Origin: Arthrobacter sp. PvP023
GTDB lineage: Bacteria; Actinomycetota; Actinomycetes; Actinomycetales; Micrococcaceae
Length of the DNA stretch: 64,000 bases
NCBI RefSeq assembly: GCF_017832975.1
Contig: NZ_JAFIBI010000001.1
Coordinates: 2,976,001 to 3,040,000, forward strand
Reading direction: 5' to 3'
The position numbers were made by a program, and so were the translations under genes. The notes below the pieces were generated by a model. It did no database searches. It was not told where the DNA came from and was given only the letters and a program-made list of their open reading frames with translations. Below, piece by piece: positions 17,072 through 26,806 of the stretch. Every line of letters begins with the position of its first letter. The stretch's first letter is position 1.

Positions 17072-18520
17072 ATGATTGATAACGTCAGCGAGTTGCCGGC
17101 AACGATGCCGTTCAACACTCCTGCACCGCAACCAGGTCACCTCCGCTCCAACAAACTCGGCGTCTTCGCCATCGCCTTTTTCGTCATCGCCGCCGCAGCG
17201 CCGATGGCAGCGGTCGTCGGAACCGGTCCTGTTGTTTTCGCCTCTGTAGGAGGCGCAGCCCCACTCATCTACGCCATTGCAGCTCTGCTCATCGCTCTGT
17301 TCTCGGTCGGGTACCTGCGGATGAGCCGATTCGTCATCAACGCCGGCGGCTTCGTTGCCTATATCGCCAAAGGCCTCGGCACGCCCTGGGCCACAGCAGG
17401 TGCCGGGTTGGCGGTGCTGATGTACCTGAGCCTGCAGGTAGGGCTATGGTCGCAGTTTGGGGTGTTCGCCGGGCAGCTGCTTGAGAGCCTCACAGGACTC
17501 GCCGTTCCCCCGGTCGTCTGGATCATCGTGCTGCTCGTCATCACCACGGCACTGACCATGCGGGGCATCGACGCGAGCATCCGGCTCCTTGCTGTCCTCA
17601 TCATCGGCGAAACCCTCGTCGTCGCAGCCCTGGTCATCGCGCTCGTAGCCAGCAAAGGCCCGGAGGTCTTCTCGGTTTCCGGTTTCACGGCCGAAAACCT
17701 CTTCAGCCCGGGCCTGGGCATCGCTTTGCTGTTCGCGTTCCTGTGCTTCACCAGCTTCGAAGCCACTGTCGTGTTTTCCGAAGAGGCAGTTAACCCGCGC
17801 AAAACCATCCCGCGGGCCCTCTACGCCGTGATCGCCTTCGTTGGCATCTTCTACACCCTCTCCATCTGGGTTATCGGTGGCGCCATCGGCGTCGACAACA
17901 TCCAGCAGACCGCCACGGAAGACCCGGCAGGTTTCATCTTCAGCCTGGCCAGCGCCAGCGGCGGCGACGCCCTGAGCATGTCCATGCAGATCCTGGTCGT
18001 CACCAGCTACCTGGCCATGCTGCTGGGCCTGATGAACATGTTCGCCCGCTACCTCTTCGCCCTGAGCCGCGCCGGCGTCCTGCCCACCCGACTCGCCGCA
18101 GTCTCCAAAACCGGAAGCCCCTCCCCCGCAGCCCTGACCAACGGCATCGCCGTGGGCATCGTCGTTGTCGCCTTCCTGCTCTTCGGCGCCGACCCCATCA
18201 CGGTCGTTTTCGCCTGGTTCAGCGCCCTGGCAACCGCGGCGTTCATCACCATCCTGATCGTGACGTCCATATCGATCGTCGTGTTCTTCGTCCGGACTAA
18301 AGACTCATCCAACATCTGGGCGACCAAAATCGCCCCTGTACTCTCCACGCTGATCCTCTCCTACATCGGATACGTAACCATCGAGAACTACGACTCACTC
18401 ATCGGCCCAGACAACGCCGCCGCCAAGTGGCTGCTCATCCTCATTCCGGTCCTGATCGTTGCCGGCCTGGCATTCGGCAAGGCCAAACGCAGCATCGACT
18501 ACGCCAAAGAGAACGTCTAA
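17072..18520 (+). CDS. APC family amino acid/amine permease
   Basis: This 482-residue integral membrane protein has about twelve helices and the APC-superfamily beginnings AIAFFVIAAAAPMAAVVGTGP and EEAVNPRKTIPRAL (the loop after helix 6). It should import an amino acid or amine by proton or cation coupling. It lies 46 bp after the phosphatase gene and before the amidohydrolase, so it is likely the uptake system of the island. Relatives include ethanolamine- and putrescine-type permeases. Confidence 0.92.
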   Translation: MIDNVSELPATMPFNTPAPQPGHLRSNKLGVFAIAFFVIAAAAPMAAVVGTGPVVFASVGGAAPLIYAIAALLIALFSVGYLRMSRFVINAGGFVAYIAKGLGTPWATAGAGLAVLMYLSLQVGLWSQFGVFAGQLLESLTGLAVPPVVWIIVLLVITTALTMRGIDASIRLLAVLIIGETLVVAALVIALVASKGPEVFSVSGFTAENLFSPGLGIALLFAFLCFTSFEATVVFSEEAVNPRKTIPRALYAVIAFVGIFYTLSIWVIGGAIGVDNIQQTATEDPAGFIFSLASASGGDALSMSMQILVVTSYLAMLLGLMNMFARYLFALSRAGVLPTRLAAVSKTGSPSPAALTNGIAVGIVVVAFLLFGADPITVVFAWFSALATAAFITILIVTSISIVVFFVRTKDSSNIWATKIAPVLSTLILSYIGYVTIENYDSLIGPDNAAAKWLLILIPVLIVAGLAFGKAKRSIDYAKENV

Positions 18521-18582
18521 CTCCTGCCCCGTAACGGCCCCGAACACGGCAGAGATCCACATTTGCTTGGAAGGACCACAGA

Positions 18583-20151
18583 GTGAGTACTGCGTACACG
18601 AATGGAAAAATCTACACGGTCAACCCTGACCAGCCCTGGGCAGAAGCCTTACTGGTCGAAGACGGGTTAATAGTGGCCATCGGAACTGGTGAGGACATCC
18701 GGACCAGGATTACTGAGGACACCGAGATCGTGGACCTGGAAGGTCGGATGATGATGCCAGGCATCCACGATGCACACCTGCATCTGCTGTTCAGCGGCCT
18801 CAAATTCCGGTTCGAACCAAGACTGAGTCCCGGTGGTGACCAACAGCGGGTCATCGAAGACATCCGCTCATGCAACTGCAGCGGCCCCGTCGAAGCAGAC
18901 GGCACCAGCTGGGTCCTGGGCGGGGACTTCTTCCCACCGGATCTGGGACCCAACGGCGTCACCAAGGACTTCCTGGACGAGGCCTTCCCTGATCAGCCAG
19001 TCTTCCTTTACGACTACACGATCCACCACGGCCTGGCGAACTCGAAAGCCCTCGAATTGGCCGGGATCTCCGAGGACATCACCGACCCGCCCGGCGGACG
19101 CTACATCCGCGACGAAGCCACCGGCACACTGACCGGTGAGATGGTGGAACAGGCCCGCTGGCCCGTTCTCCGGTCGATTCCGGACTACTCCCGCACCACC
19201 AACGCCGAAGCCATCGCGTGGGCGGTTTCGGTCTGCCATGAATTCGGCATCACCTCGGTGCAGGAGGCATCCGCCTCCCCGCAAGCCTTGCAGGCATTCC
19301 GCGATCTGGATCAGGAAAACCAACTCAAGATCCGTATCGCGGCGCACCTGGTGTGGCGCGACGAAGGCTTCGGCATGGCCACCCTCGACGCCCTCGAAAC
19401 CACCATCAAATCAAGAGACGAGTGGGCCTCACAACACGTCGACACACGATTCATCAAAGTCTGGCTGGACGGAGCACCCTTACCGCCAAACTTCACTCAG
19501 GCCGACCTGGCTGAAGACGGGACGGTTGATGAAACCAACATCCTGGTTCCCGAAGAGGAATTCGTGACCAGACTCGCTGAATTCGACGCCGCCGGCCTCA
19601 CCGTCAAAATCCACTGCGCCGGTGAAGGATCCACGCGCCGGGCCCTGGACGCCATCGAAAAAGTCCGCACGGCCAACGGACCCGACGGCCCGCGTCACGA
19701 AATCGCACATGCCGGGTTCATCAGTCCCAGCGACTACGGACGCCTCCAAGAACACAACGTTGTCGCCGAAATGTCCCCGGCCATCTGGCACGTGCCCGAA
19801 TACGGACTGACCGATTACTACCACTTCAACTCCGTACTCAAGAACGATGCCCACATGACCGTCGGATCCGATTGGATCATCACCTCCGATCCCAACCTCT
19901 TCCCGGCACTTCAGGGCATGCTGCAGCATGCCAGCGAATCCATCGACCTGCCGGCCGCCCTTGAAGCGATGACCATCAGCGGCGCCCGGGCCGTCAACCA
20001 GCAAAAACACCAAGGCTCCCTTGAAGTTGGAAAAACAGCCGATTTCATCGTCCTGGACCGGAACCTCTTTGACGTACCCGTCGATGAAATAGGAGCCACC
20101 CAAGTGCTGCGCACCGTCTTCGAAGGAGAAACGGTATTCCACAGGCAGTGA
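18583..20151 (+). CDS. Amidohydrolase, YtcJ-like (amidohydrolase 3)
   Basis: This 522-residue amidohydrolase-superfamily enzyme shows the metal-binding HxH (MPGIHDAHLHLLFSG), a GEMVEQARWP segment, further His ligands (VKIHCAGEGS, HEIAHAGFIS) and a final Asp in MTVGSDWIITSDPN. It ends with the beta-sandwich segment GKTADFIVLDRNLF. The family hydrolyses amide or formamide bonds of cyclic or N-acyl substrates. GTG follows GGAAGGAC. In the island it may release the amine from an N-acyl/N-formyl precursor. Confidence 0.88.
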   Translation: MSTAYTNGKIYTVNPDQPWAEALLVEDGLIVAIGTGEDIRTRITEDTEIVDLEGRMMMPGIHDAHLHLLFSGLKFRFEPRLSPGGDQQRVIEDIRSCNCSGPVEADGTSWVLGGDFFPPDLGPNGVTKDFLDEAFPDQPVFLYDYTIHHGLANSKALELAGISEDITDPPGGRYIRDEATGTLTGEMVEQARWPVLRSIPDYSRTTNAEAIAWAVSVCHEFGITSVQEASASPQALQAFRDLDQENQLKIRIAAHLVWRDEGFGMATLDALETTIKSRDEWASQHVDTRFIKVWLDGAPLPPNFTQADLAEDGTVDETNILVPEEEFVTRLAEFDAAGLTVKIHCAGEGSTRRALDAIEKVRTANGPDGPRHEIAHAGFISPSDYGRLQEHNVVAEMSPAIWHVPEYGLTDYYHFNSVLKNDAHMTVGSDWIITSDPNLFPALQGMLQHASESIDLPAALEAMTISGARAVNQQKHQGSLEVGKTADFIVLDRNLFDVPVDEIGATQVLRTVFEGETVFHRQ

Positions 20152-20164
20152 GCTGGCACACGTC

Positions 20165-20203
20165 GAGGGCACGACCATGACCGCTGACCGTCGTCGTGCC
20201 CTC
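20165..20203 (+). terminator. Stem-loop after amidohydrolase gene
   Basis: GAGGGCACGAC pairs with GTCGTGCCCTC (11 bp) around 17 bases, just past the amidohydrolase stop and before the SDR gene. It has no T-run and could be a weak terminator or an mRNA-stabilising structure. Confidence 0.4.
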
Positions 20204-20281
20204 ACCCCCAGAACCACCCATTTCGCCTAAGCGGGCAGTCCGTGGACGTACCCACGGCTGCCCCTCACGTGAGGATTACAC

Positions 20282-21136
20282 ATGGACAAGTCTTCAGTCG
20301 CTATTGTCACCGGCGGAGGTACGGGCATTGGCGCCGCCACCGCAGCAACGCTTCGAAACCAGGGGTGGGACGTTGTCATCTGCGGCCGACGCCCCGACGT
20401 CCTGAACGAGGTAGCCCGGAGCACAGGATCACATCCTGTCATTGCCGATGTTTCCTCAGATACCGACATGAAGCGACTCGTCACCGAAACCATCGCCCGG
20501 TTCGGAACCCTCAACGGCTTGGTGCTCAACGCTGGTATCGTCCGCCCAGGTGCAGCCGGGGACCTGAACGATGAGGACTGGGACGCCATGCTCAGCACGA
20601 ATCTGACAGGACCGTTCTACCTGCTCCGCGCCGCCCTGCCGCACCTCCTGGACACCAAAGGAGCCATTGTCGGCGTCGCCTCCGCCGCTGCACTGCGGGC
20701 CACAGCAGGTATCGCCGGCTACGACGCCACCAAAGCAGCTTTGGCCATGCTGATCCAAACCGTCGCCATTGACTACGGACCGGACGGCGTCCGAGCCAAC
20801 TCCGTATGCCCGGGTTGGACCCGGACCGAAATGGCAGACATGGAAATGAGCGAATTCGGTTCCGAACTCGGAGTCAGCCGCGAAAACGCCTATGAGCTGG
20901 CAACAGCCTTCGTTCCCACCCGACGCCCTGGGCACTCGTCCGAAGTCGCCGCCCTTATCGCCTGGCTACTGTCGGATCAAGCGTCCTACATCAACGCCGC
21001 CACAATCCCTGTCGATGGCGGGCTAGTGGCTGTTGAACCAGGCGCGATCGCCTTCGACCCGAGAGTGACAGTTACCTCCAACAGCCAGAGCAGCGGATCC
21101 CCGGAAATAGCCACACCCATTGCCGCAGCACGATAG
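20282..21136 (+). CDS. Short-chain dehydrogenase/reductase
   Basis: This 284-residue classical SDR has the cofactor motif GGGTGIG, LNAG, the catalytic Tyr/Lys in YDATKAALAM, and CPGWTRTEM. The last 30 or so residues (after PVDGGLVAVEPG) extend past the normal end and are rich in Ser/Ala. GAGGA precedes ATG. It is the last gene of the plus-strand set. It likely oxidises or reduces an alcohol/ketone intermediate; the substrate is unknown. Confidence 0.9.
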   Translation: MDKSSVAIVTGGGTGIGAATAATLRNQGWDVVICGRRPDVLNEVARSTGSHPVIADVSSDTDMKRLVTETIARFGTLNGLVLNAGIVRPGAAGDLNDEDWDAMLSTNLTGPFYLLRAALPHLLDTKGAIVGVASAAALRATAGIAGYDATKAALAMLIQTVAIDYGPDGVRANSVCPGWTRTEMADMEMSEFGSELGVSRENAYELATAFVPTRRPGHSSEVAALIAWLLSDQASYINAATIPVDGGLVAVEPGAIAFDPRVTVTSNSQSSGSPEIATPIAAAR

Positions 21137-21221
21137 GGCAAGCCCGCGGCACGGAACACCCCACAGGGGAAAAGAACGGATCACTCCCGCCCACCTGCAG
21201 TAGCAACGCAAACTTGGGGAA

Positions 21222-21284
21222 TACGGGCCCATCCGCAGGCAGTACGAGCCGATCCGCGGCCGTAAGTGTGGACAGTGTCCACAC
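21222..21284. repeat. Repeat-palindrome cassette, copy A
   Basis: Two 21-bp direct repeats (TACGGGCCCATCCGCAGGCAG-like, starting at 21222 and 21243) are followed 23 bp after the second repeat start by the perfect 19-bp palindrome GTGTGGACAGTGTCCACAC. The same spacing is found at 28368-28430 and 52242-52304. Unlike those, this copy has no tRNA stub beside it. The gap from the SDR stop to the next gene contains nothing else I recognise. Confidence 0.7.
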
Positions 21285-21348
21285 CCCCAAATCGGGGTGA
21301 TAGTGACGTGCTGGGGCTGACGGAATCTTCACTGCGGGAGGTGGAAGG

Positions 21349-21600
21349 CTAGCCAAGCTGTTTGTGTATGGCTGATCCGTCGCCGTGGAAGATCAGGATT
21401 CGGCTGTGGCCGTCGATCCAGACCCAGAAGTAGCTGGCATCCTCACTGATTTCGTCTACGCTGCCGTGTTCGGGTGCGAATCCACTCCTTTTGACGATGA
21501 TTCTGTCGCCGGGGTTGAAGTGTATCCAGTTGTGATAGCTCAGCGGGACGGCTCCGGCTGTAACCGTTGGCAGATCGGCCATTTGTAGTTCGGCAATCAT
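21349..21600 (-). CDS. Small uncharacterised protein (83 aa)
   Basis: This 83-residue protein starts at an ATG with AAAGGAG seven bases upstream, a strong signal, and ignores a long spurious extension. It reads MIAELQMADLP, then NPGDRIIVKRSGFAPEHGSV and YFWVWIDGHSRILIFHGDG: beta-rich, with no membrane segment. It shares layout with the 70-residue protein at 9356-9568. The function is unknown. Confidence 0.7.
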   Translation of the reverse strand: MIAELQMADLPTVTAGAVPLSYHNWIHFNPGDRIIVKRSGFAPEHGSVDEISEDASYFWVWIDGHSRILIFHGDGSAIHKQLG

Positions 21601-21715
21601 CGTTGCTCCTTTCGTCAGTTGCTTCCGGCATGTCGCGGAGCTTCGGTTCGGACGCTTCAGGACCTGGCTGACACATGGGCCGGCAGAGTTCCTTGGCGAG
21701 TACGGATATAGGGAA

Positions 21716-21742
21716 GCGGGGCGTGCATTGTGCACGCCCCGC
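21716..21742 (-). terminator. Hairpin terminator of the acid-sugar operon
   Basis: GCGGGGCGTGCA and its exact complement form a 12-bp stem with a 3-base loop, 18 bp past the KdgT-type permease stop, followed on the minus strand by TTCCC. Confidence 0.65.
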
Positions 21743-21760
21743 CCGTTTCCTTTAGTACTG

Positions 21761-22798
21761 CTAGGTCAGTTCTGGGGTACTCCCTACATGCTTCGGGGCT
21801 GGGGACTCCTGCTCGGGGGCGTTGTCTTCGCTGTCCTGGAGACGGGCCTTTTTCTGAAGCCGCTTTGCCCATGCTGAGGTCACGATCGGGCAGAGCACAG
21901 CGGAGACGACGACTGATGCTGCGACGAGGACGGTGGCGTGGTCAGCGGCCGGGGCGTAGACGGGGTTGGCTGTGGCGATGATGGCAGGGACAAGCGCTGC
22001 GTTGCCGGCTGTGGTTGCCGCGGCGAGGCCTGCTACGCCGTCACCACCGGTGAGTTTGTCGGCGAGCAGCAGCACGGCGCCTCCGACGAAAACCACGAAC
22101 AGGCCAAGGGCGATGCCGAGTAGGCCGGCTTCGACGACTGCGTTGAGGTTGATGGTCAGGCCGAGGGCTAGGCCCAGAAACGGCACCATTGCCGGTACCA
22201 GAGGGGCCAGGAGATGCCGCATGTTTTTATCGAGGTTCCCGAGGAGCATGCCCAGTGCCAGCGGGAGAATGGCGCCGACGAGTGCCTGCCAGGGGAAGGC
22301 GGACAGGCCGGCGATGCCGAGGGTAACCATGGTCAGGAAGGGGCCGGATTCGAGCGAGAGAATCGAATAGGCTCCGGCGTCGCGTTTGCGGCCGAACTGG
22401 CCCATGAGGGAAATGTAGAGCCCGCCGTTGGTGTCGTTCAGGGCAGCGACGAGTGCGAGGGTGGACAGGCCGGCGAGGATTCCGGAGTCGATCGGCGCTT
22501 CACCCAGGAAGCGTCCGGCGATGACGCCGATGAGGATCGCGAAGAGGATTTTGGAACCGAGCAGCACACCGCCCTTTTTCAGGATGTAGGGCGTGGATTT
22601 GACCTCGAGTGTCGCGCCGAGGCAGACAAAGAACACGGCCAGCAGCGGAGCCAGGCCGGTGAAGAAGGCCCCTGTGAAGGAGCCAAAGAACTTACCTGCG
22701 TCCGGCGCCAGGGTGTGGATGACGGCACCGATGCCAAGTGGCACCAGCATCATCCCTCCGGGGACCTTCTCCAGAGCTTTCTTGATGGGAATCGACAT
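21761..22798 (-). CDS. 2-keto-3-deoxygluconate permease family transporter (KdgT)
   Basis: This 345-residue, roughly ten-helix transporter has KdgT-family sequence throughout ([31 protein letters not shown] [35 protein letters not shown]). The carboxy tail is charged and cytosolic. TAGGAG precedes ATG. KdgT proteins import 2-keto-3-deoxygluconate or related acid sugars with protons. Here the transporter closes an operon with an acid-sugar kinase and a RuBisCO-like protein, so the real substrate is probably another acid sugar such as an apionate-like compound. Confidence 0.92.
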   Translation of the reverse strand: MSIPIKKALEKVPGGMMLVPLGIGAVIHTLAPDAGKFFGSFTGAFFTGLAPLLAVFFVCLGATLEVKSTPYILKKGGVLLGSKILFAILIGVIAGRFLGEAPIDSGILAGLSTLALVAALNDTNGGLYISLMGQFGRKRDAGAYSILSLESGPFLTMVTLGIAGLSAFPWQALVGAILPLALGMLLGNLDKNMRHLLAPLVPAMVPFLGLALGLTINLNAVVEAGLLGIALGLFVVFVGGAVLLLADKLTGGDGVAGLAAATTAGNAALVPAIIATANPVYAPAADHATVLVAASVVVSAVLCPIVTSAWAKRLQKKARLQDSEDNAPEQESPAPKHVGSTPELT

Positions 22799-22870
22799 TG
22801 ATTTCTCCTATTGAATAGCTGAGTGGTTGGGAACTGCGGTTCGGACCGTCAGTTCCGTTGTTGGGTTGGG

Positions 22871-23914
22871 TTAGCCGAGGCCTGGGATGAGCAGGACTTT
22901 GCAGGCGTCTCCGGTGAGCAGTTCGACGGCTTCGTCGATTTCGCTGAGTTTTTTGCGGTGGGTGATGAGCCAGTCGAGGTCCAGCTTCCCGGAGTCCAGC
23001 AGCAGCAGGCTTTGTTCCCAGGTTTCCCAGAGCCGGCGTCCGAAGATGCCGCGAAGGGTGATGCCTTTTTTGTTGATGTAGGCGGCGATGTCGACTTCGG
23101 CGGGGCGGCTGGGGTGGCCGACGGTGATGACGGTGGCTTCGCGGCGGACGGCTTCGAAGAGTGTTGTCAGGGTGCCGGGCGCTCCTGAGCATTCGAAGGC
23201 GACGTCGAAGCCGCCGCGGCGGCCGGTCAGTTCGCGGCAGCGTTCGATGATGCCGTCGTTGGGGTGCAGGGCCGTCGCACCGAGTTTCTCGGCTTGGGCG
23301 CGCCGGTAGGGGTTGGGGTCGACGGCGATGACATGGCTGGCGCCCATGAGCAGTGCCAGGTTCACGACGACGAGGCCGACCGGGCCTGCGCCGCTGACGA
23401 GCACGGCCCGGCCTGCGACGGAGTAGTTGGAACGCTGGATGGCGTGCACGGCAACCCCCGCGGCTTCAAGCAGGGCACCGGATTCGAGGGACAGGCCGGT
23501 GGGGAGCTTGACGCAGATGTCCTGCGGGACGGCGGCGTACTCGGCGAAGACGCCGTCGATGTGCATGCCGAGGATGCCGGTGCGTTCGCAGGTGTGCGCA
23601 TCCCCGGTGCGGCAGGGGAAGCATTGTCCGCAGGTCAGGTGGCTTTCGAGGGCAACCTGGTCGCCAACCTGCAGTCCGGTGACGCCGGGGCCGACCTCGA
23701 CGATGGTTCCTGCGCCTTCGTGGCCGAGGATGACCGGGAGGTTGAGGTTGAACGCCTGGGCAGAGGGGGTCCATTCGTAGAGTTCGCGGTCGGTGCCGCA
23801 CAGGGACGCGGCTCCTACTTCGATGACGACGGTGCCTTCTGTTGCTTTGGGGTCGCCGGCGTCGGCGACGTAGGTGACGCCTCGCTCTGCTGCGTTCTTG
23901 ACTACTGCCCGCAT
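22871..23914 (-). CDS. Zinc-dependent medium-chain dehydrogenase
   Basis: This 347-residue MDR-superfamily protein has a catalytic zinc site (SLCGTDRELYEW, GHEGAG), the structural-zinc Cys set CGQCFPCRTGDAHTC, and an NAD-binding GAGPVGLVVV. It resembles threonine/sorbitol-type polyol dehydrogenases. The ATG follows AAAGGCGG; the long frame upstream is not used. In the operon it would oxidise a hydroxyl of the imported acid sugar to the 3-oxo form that a DUF1537 kinase could phosphorylate. Confidence 0.9.
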   Translation of the reverse strand: MRAVVKNAAERGVTYVADAGDPKATEGTVVIEVGAASLCGTDRELYEWTPSAQAFNLNLPVILGHEGAGTIVEVGPGVTGLQVGDQVALESHLTCGQCFPCRTGDAHTCERTGILGMHIDGVFAEYAAVPQDICVKLPTGLSLESGALLEAAGVAVHAIQRSNYSVAGRAVLVSGAGPVGLVVVNLALLMGASHVIAVDPNPYRRAQAEKLGATALHPNDGIIERCRELTGRRGGFDVAFECSGAPGTLTTLFEAVRREATVITVGHPSRPAEVDIAAYINKKGITLRGIFGRRLWETWEQSLLLLDSGKLDLDWLITHRKKLSEIDEAVELLTGDACKVLLIPGLG

Positions 23915-23966
23915 GGGGGCCGCCTTTCGTTGGTTCTGGTGATGCGTGGAGGATGGTGTTGGGGTA

Positions 23967-25265
23967 TCAGCTGGGGAGCTGGCCGGCGAAGCGGCGCAGG
24001 ATGTCGGTCGGGCCGACCTGTCCGCCTTTGAGCAGGAGCCTGCACCCTCCGACAGCGGAGGCGCCGTCGGCCTGCAGGATCGGGCCGGCTGTGACGAACT
24101 GGTCGGAAACTCGCAGCTGGCGTACACCCATGGCGATGAGTGCGTGGCTGGAGGTGTCGCCGCCGCAGACGGCGATGTCGCGGGTTAGACCCGTGTCGGC
24201 CATCCGGGCGGCGACCCCGCCGATGAGCGTGCCGACATAGCCCGCGTCCACCGGTTTACCTGTGCCGTAGCGGGGATCCGCCGAACCCCTCGTGGTGTGG
24301 ACAACAACGTTCCTGCCCGCCCGGAGGGCCGCGGAAACCTGCTCGTCGAGGGCCGACACGAGCGTGCTGTCATCGCGCTGCAGCAGTTCGGCCGGTACGG
24401 GAACGTCCTCCCAGCCATTGGAGATGGCGTCGTTGATTTGTTCCGCCGTGGTGCTGGAGGCTGAAGCGCTGACGGCCAGCACCGGTCCGGACGGGCGCTG
24501 TGGCCCGGGGGTACGGGGCGCCTGGTCCGAAACGGACCGTGCCAGGGCTGCCATGATGCCGCCGGATCCGACGACGATGGATGGGCCGTGGCCGTGTTCT
24601 TCCCGGGTAAGGGCTTCTGCGACGGCGTCCATCTGGTGTTCGTCCACGGCGTCGACGACGTAGGCCTGCGCCCCGGGTTCCCGCCTCCGGTCCGCCCAGG
24701 CGTCCTTGAAGCTGCCGTCCTCATAGGCGGGCAGGTGGATCGCCCCGGGCACCCGGGTGCCGCCGAGCTGTTCGGCCAGGACCTGGCGCAGGTCCGCCTC
24801 GGCCATGGGCGTGGACGGGTGCCGTGACATCACCGGATGGCGGTCCAGCCGGTAGATCTTGCCTGCGTAGGTGGCGTAGTGATTGCTGAAGGCGGTGTAG
24901 CGGCCGAAGCCGGGCTGGGCCGGCACCACGGGAATGGGGCCGTGCAGGGGGAATTGCTGATGAAGTAGCTGGATCCCGCGGCCGATGCTTCCCACAGTGG
25001 TGGAGCTGTCGAACGTGGAGCAGACCTTGTACAGCAGCACGTCCAGATTCAGGGCCGCAATCCCGGCAAGGTCCCGGGTGACCAAGGTGTCGAACGCTGT
25101 TCCCGACAGGGAGCGTGCCGGTCCTGCGAACCCGACGACGTCGGTGTCCGTGGGCAGCGGCGCGTCCCCGATGACGAGGGCTGCTTCCAAGCCGTAGCGG
25201 TGGGACTGGGCCAGGACGTCAGCGGCTCCGGTGAGGTCATCCGCGACGAAACCGAAAGCAGGCAT
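23967..25265 (-). CDS. Four-carbon acid sugar kinase family protein (DUF1537)
   Basis: This 432-residue protein has the two DUF1537 halves: the amino-terminal substrate domain with ADDLTGAAD (residues 8-16) and the carboxy-terminal nucleotide domain with VCGGDTSSHALIAMG. The family includes kinases for D-erythronate, threonate, denominated-type acids and the 3-oxo-isoapionate kinase OiaK. The gene starts 1 bp after the RuBisCO-like gene stops. DUF1537 kinase beside a RuBisCO-like decarboxylase is the OiaK/OiaX arrangement known from D-apionate catabolism, so 3-oxo-isoapionate or a close analogue is the leading substrate hypothesis. Confidence 0.88.
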   Translation of the reverse strand: MPAFGFVADDLTGAADVLAQSHRYGLEAALVIGDAPLPTDTDVVGFAGPARSLSGTAFDTLVTRDLAGIAALNLDVLLYKVCSTFDSSTTVGSIGRGIQLLHQQFPLHGPIPVVPAQPGFGRYTAFSNHYATYAGKIYRLDRHPVMSRHPSTPMAEADLRQVLAEQLGGTRVPGAIHLPAYEDGSFKDAWADRRREPGAQAYVVDAVDEHQMDAVAEALTREEHGHGPSIVVGSGGIMAALARSVSDQAPRTPGPQRPSGPVLAVSASASSTTAEQINDAISNGWEDVPVPAELLQRDDSTLVSALDEQVSAALRAGRNVVVHTTRGSADPRYGTGKPVDAGYVGTLIGGVAARMADTGLTRDIAVCGGDTSSHALIAMGVRQLRVSDQFVTAGPILQADGASAVGGCRLLLKGGQVGPTDILRRFAGQLPS

Positions 25266-25266
25266 C

Positions 25267-26532
25267 TCAGGCACCTTTCCCGAAAGTCTGAACGGCGTGC
25301 AGGAGAGCATCGTCCCCGGTTTGAGCGAGTTTGTCGGCTGCCGTCTGCAGCGGCACCCCTTCCACGGCTGCTTCCCACGCCTGGCGCAGACTCCGCACTC
25401 CGGCACCGGGACCGTCCGGGTGGGCGGCGACCCCGCCGCCGGCCAGCATCATCAGGTCCGTAGAACCCACCGCGTCGAATGTGGGACCGGGAGTGGTGAC
25501 ATTCTGCCCTGAGGACAACACAGGCAGCGGTGCAATGGTCTGCCCGAGGGGTTCGAGCAGGCTGCGGATGTTGGCAGCGACCTCTTCGTCCAGCTCGTAA
25601 AACTTACTGCCCAGCCCGCTGGCATGCAGATGGTCGGCGCCGGCAAGACGGGCCATCTGCTGCCAGACCCGGTAATCCATGCCCAGGGCCTTGGACCGCA
25701 TCGAGGCCGCGAGGCCGGCACGGTGGCCATGGATCGGTACCTCCGCGAAGGTGCGGAGCAAAGCCAGGGCGGGCATTCCCATCACGGGGATGTTCAGCAT
25801 CACGCAAGTGCCGCCGGCTGCAACAACCATATCGTGTCGCTTCTGCAGCCCGGCGAGGTCACCGGTGATGTTGAAGGCATACATGGTGGAGTGGCCGGTA
25901 ACCTGCTCGGCGGCGCGGATTTCCTCGGTAGCGACCGCGACCCGGCGTTCCAAGGGCAGGTACGCCGGATCAGTCATCAGCTCGTCGTCCTTGATCAGGT
26001 CAATGGACGCCATCGCCAGATCCCGGACCACCAGACGGAACTCCTCTTCCGAGAGCCCGACATTGGGCTTGACGATGGTGCCGACCATCACGCCCTGAAC
26101 GTCACTGATCAGTTTGCGCGTCCCCTCGATGCCGAAGGCCGGCCCCGGGTGGGCTGCGACGAAGTCCTCTGGCAGCTCAATGTTTTGGAGCCGGCAAGCA
26201 TACAGATCGCCCAGCTCGAAGAGATTGCCTGCAATGGCAGTCTGCAAGGTCGCCAGGTCGGTTCCGACGTTCTCCATCGGGAAGTCGACGGTTACCAATG
26301 CAGCGCGGACTTTTTCCGGGTTGGCCCGTGACGGCAAGGAAGGCCGGCAAAAACCAAGCTCCTGCACATCGGATATCCGGGCGGCGTGCCGTTCCCGGAT
26401 CCGGGCGGATTCGCCCGGGACCGGCAGGAAGGTGCCGCTGGACTGCTCGCCCGCCATGATGGCGGCGGCCTTCCCGGGGTCAATCTCGGACTCTAGGTAG
26501 TAGGTGCAACGCACCGAGCGCGGGTCGCGCAT
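25267..26532 (-). CDS. RuBisCO-like protein (form IV, OiaX-type candidate)
   Basis: This 421-residue member of the RuBisCO large-subunit family retains the Mg/carbamate motif as KDDE (Lys181, Asp183, Glu184), a KPNVGLS loop (Lys155), the loop-6 Lys in GLGSKF (Lys310) and the phosphate-binding LAGGGVAAHPDGPGAG. The gene context (DUF1537 kinase, KdgT-type permease, dehydrogenase) is not Calvin-cycle or methionine salvage. It matches the decarboxylating or transcarboxylase RuBisCO-like proteins of D-apionate pathways, which act on 3-oxo-isoapionate 4-phosphate. ATG follows TTGGAG. It is the first gene of the operon, beneath the GntR operator. Confidence 0.9.
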   Translation of the reverse strand: MRDPRSVRCTYYLESEIDPGKAAAIMAGEQSSGTFLPVPGESARIRERHAARISDVQELGFCRPSLPSRANPEKVRAALVTVDFPMENVGTDLATLQTAIAGNLFELGDLYACRLQNIELPEDFVAAHPGPAFGIEGTRKLISDVQGVMVGTIVKPNVGLSEEEFRLVVRDLAMASIDLIKDDELMTDPAYLPLERRVAVATEEIRAAEQVTGHSTMYAFNITGDLAGLQKRHDMVVAAGGTCVMLNIPVMGMPALALLRTFAEVPIHGHRAGLAASMRSKALGMDYRVWQQMARLAGADHLHASGLGSKFYELDEEVAANIRSLLEPLGQTIAPLPVLSSGQNVTTPGPTFDAVGSTDLMMLAGGGVAAHPDGPGAGVRSLRQAWEAAVEGVPLQTAADKLAQTGDDALLHAVQTFGKGA

Positions 26533-26678
26533 GGATTCTCCAATTCGAGGGGGGTTTGAAACTCACGTATCCGACTGTCACCTGCAGGTACTTTCACTTC
26601 GCTCACGCGCCGATGCGGGCTCAAGCAGGTGACTCGCACTTCGGGTCCATGGCGTCTCCTGTGACCCCAAGCCCGAAG

Positions 26679-26703
26679 TTGTACGTACCTTTGATACGTA
26701 CAA
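26679..26703. promoter_or_regulatory. Inverted repeat, probable GntR operator
   Basis: TTGTACGTA and TACGTACAA are perfect 9-bp arms around a 7-base spacer, midway between the divergent RuBisCO-like operon and the GntR gene. This is the size and place expected for a dimeric GntR operator controlling both. Confidence 0.65.
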
Positions 26704-26806
26704 TAATAGGTGGTGTAGGTCACGTCAAGCCCGGCTGATAACACTGCAGCCCGCCAGGACGCGGCGGGAGGGCTAAGATTTGCTCAGTGGCAAAGGAGTT
26801 GTGAGT

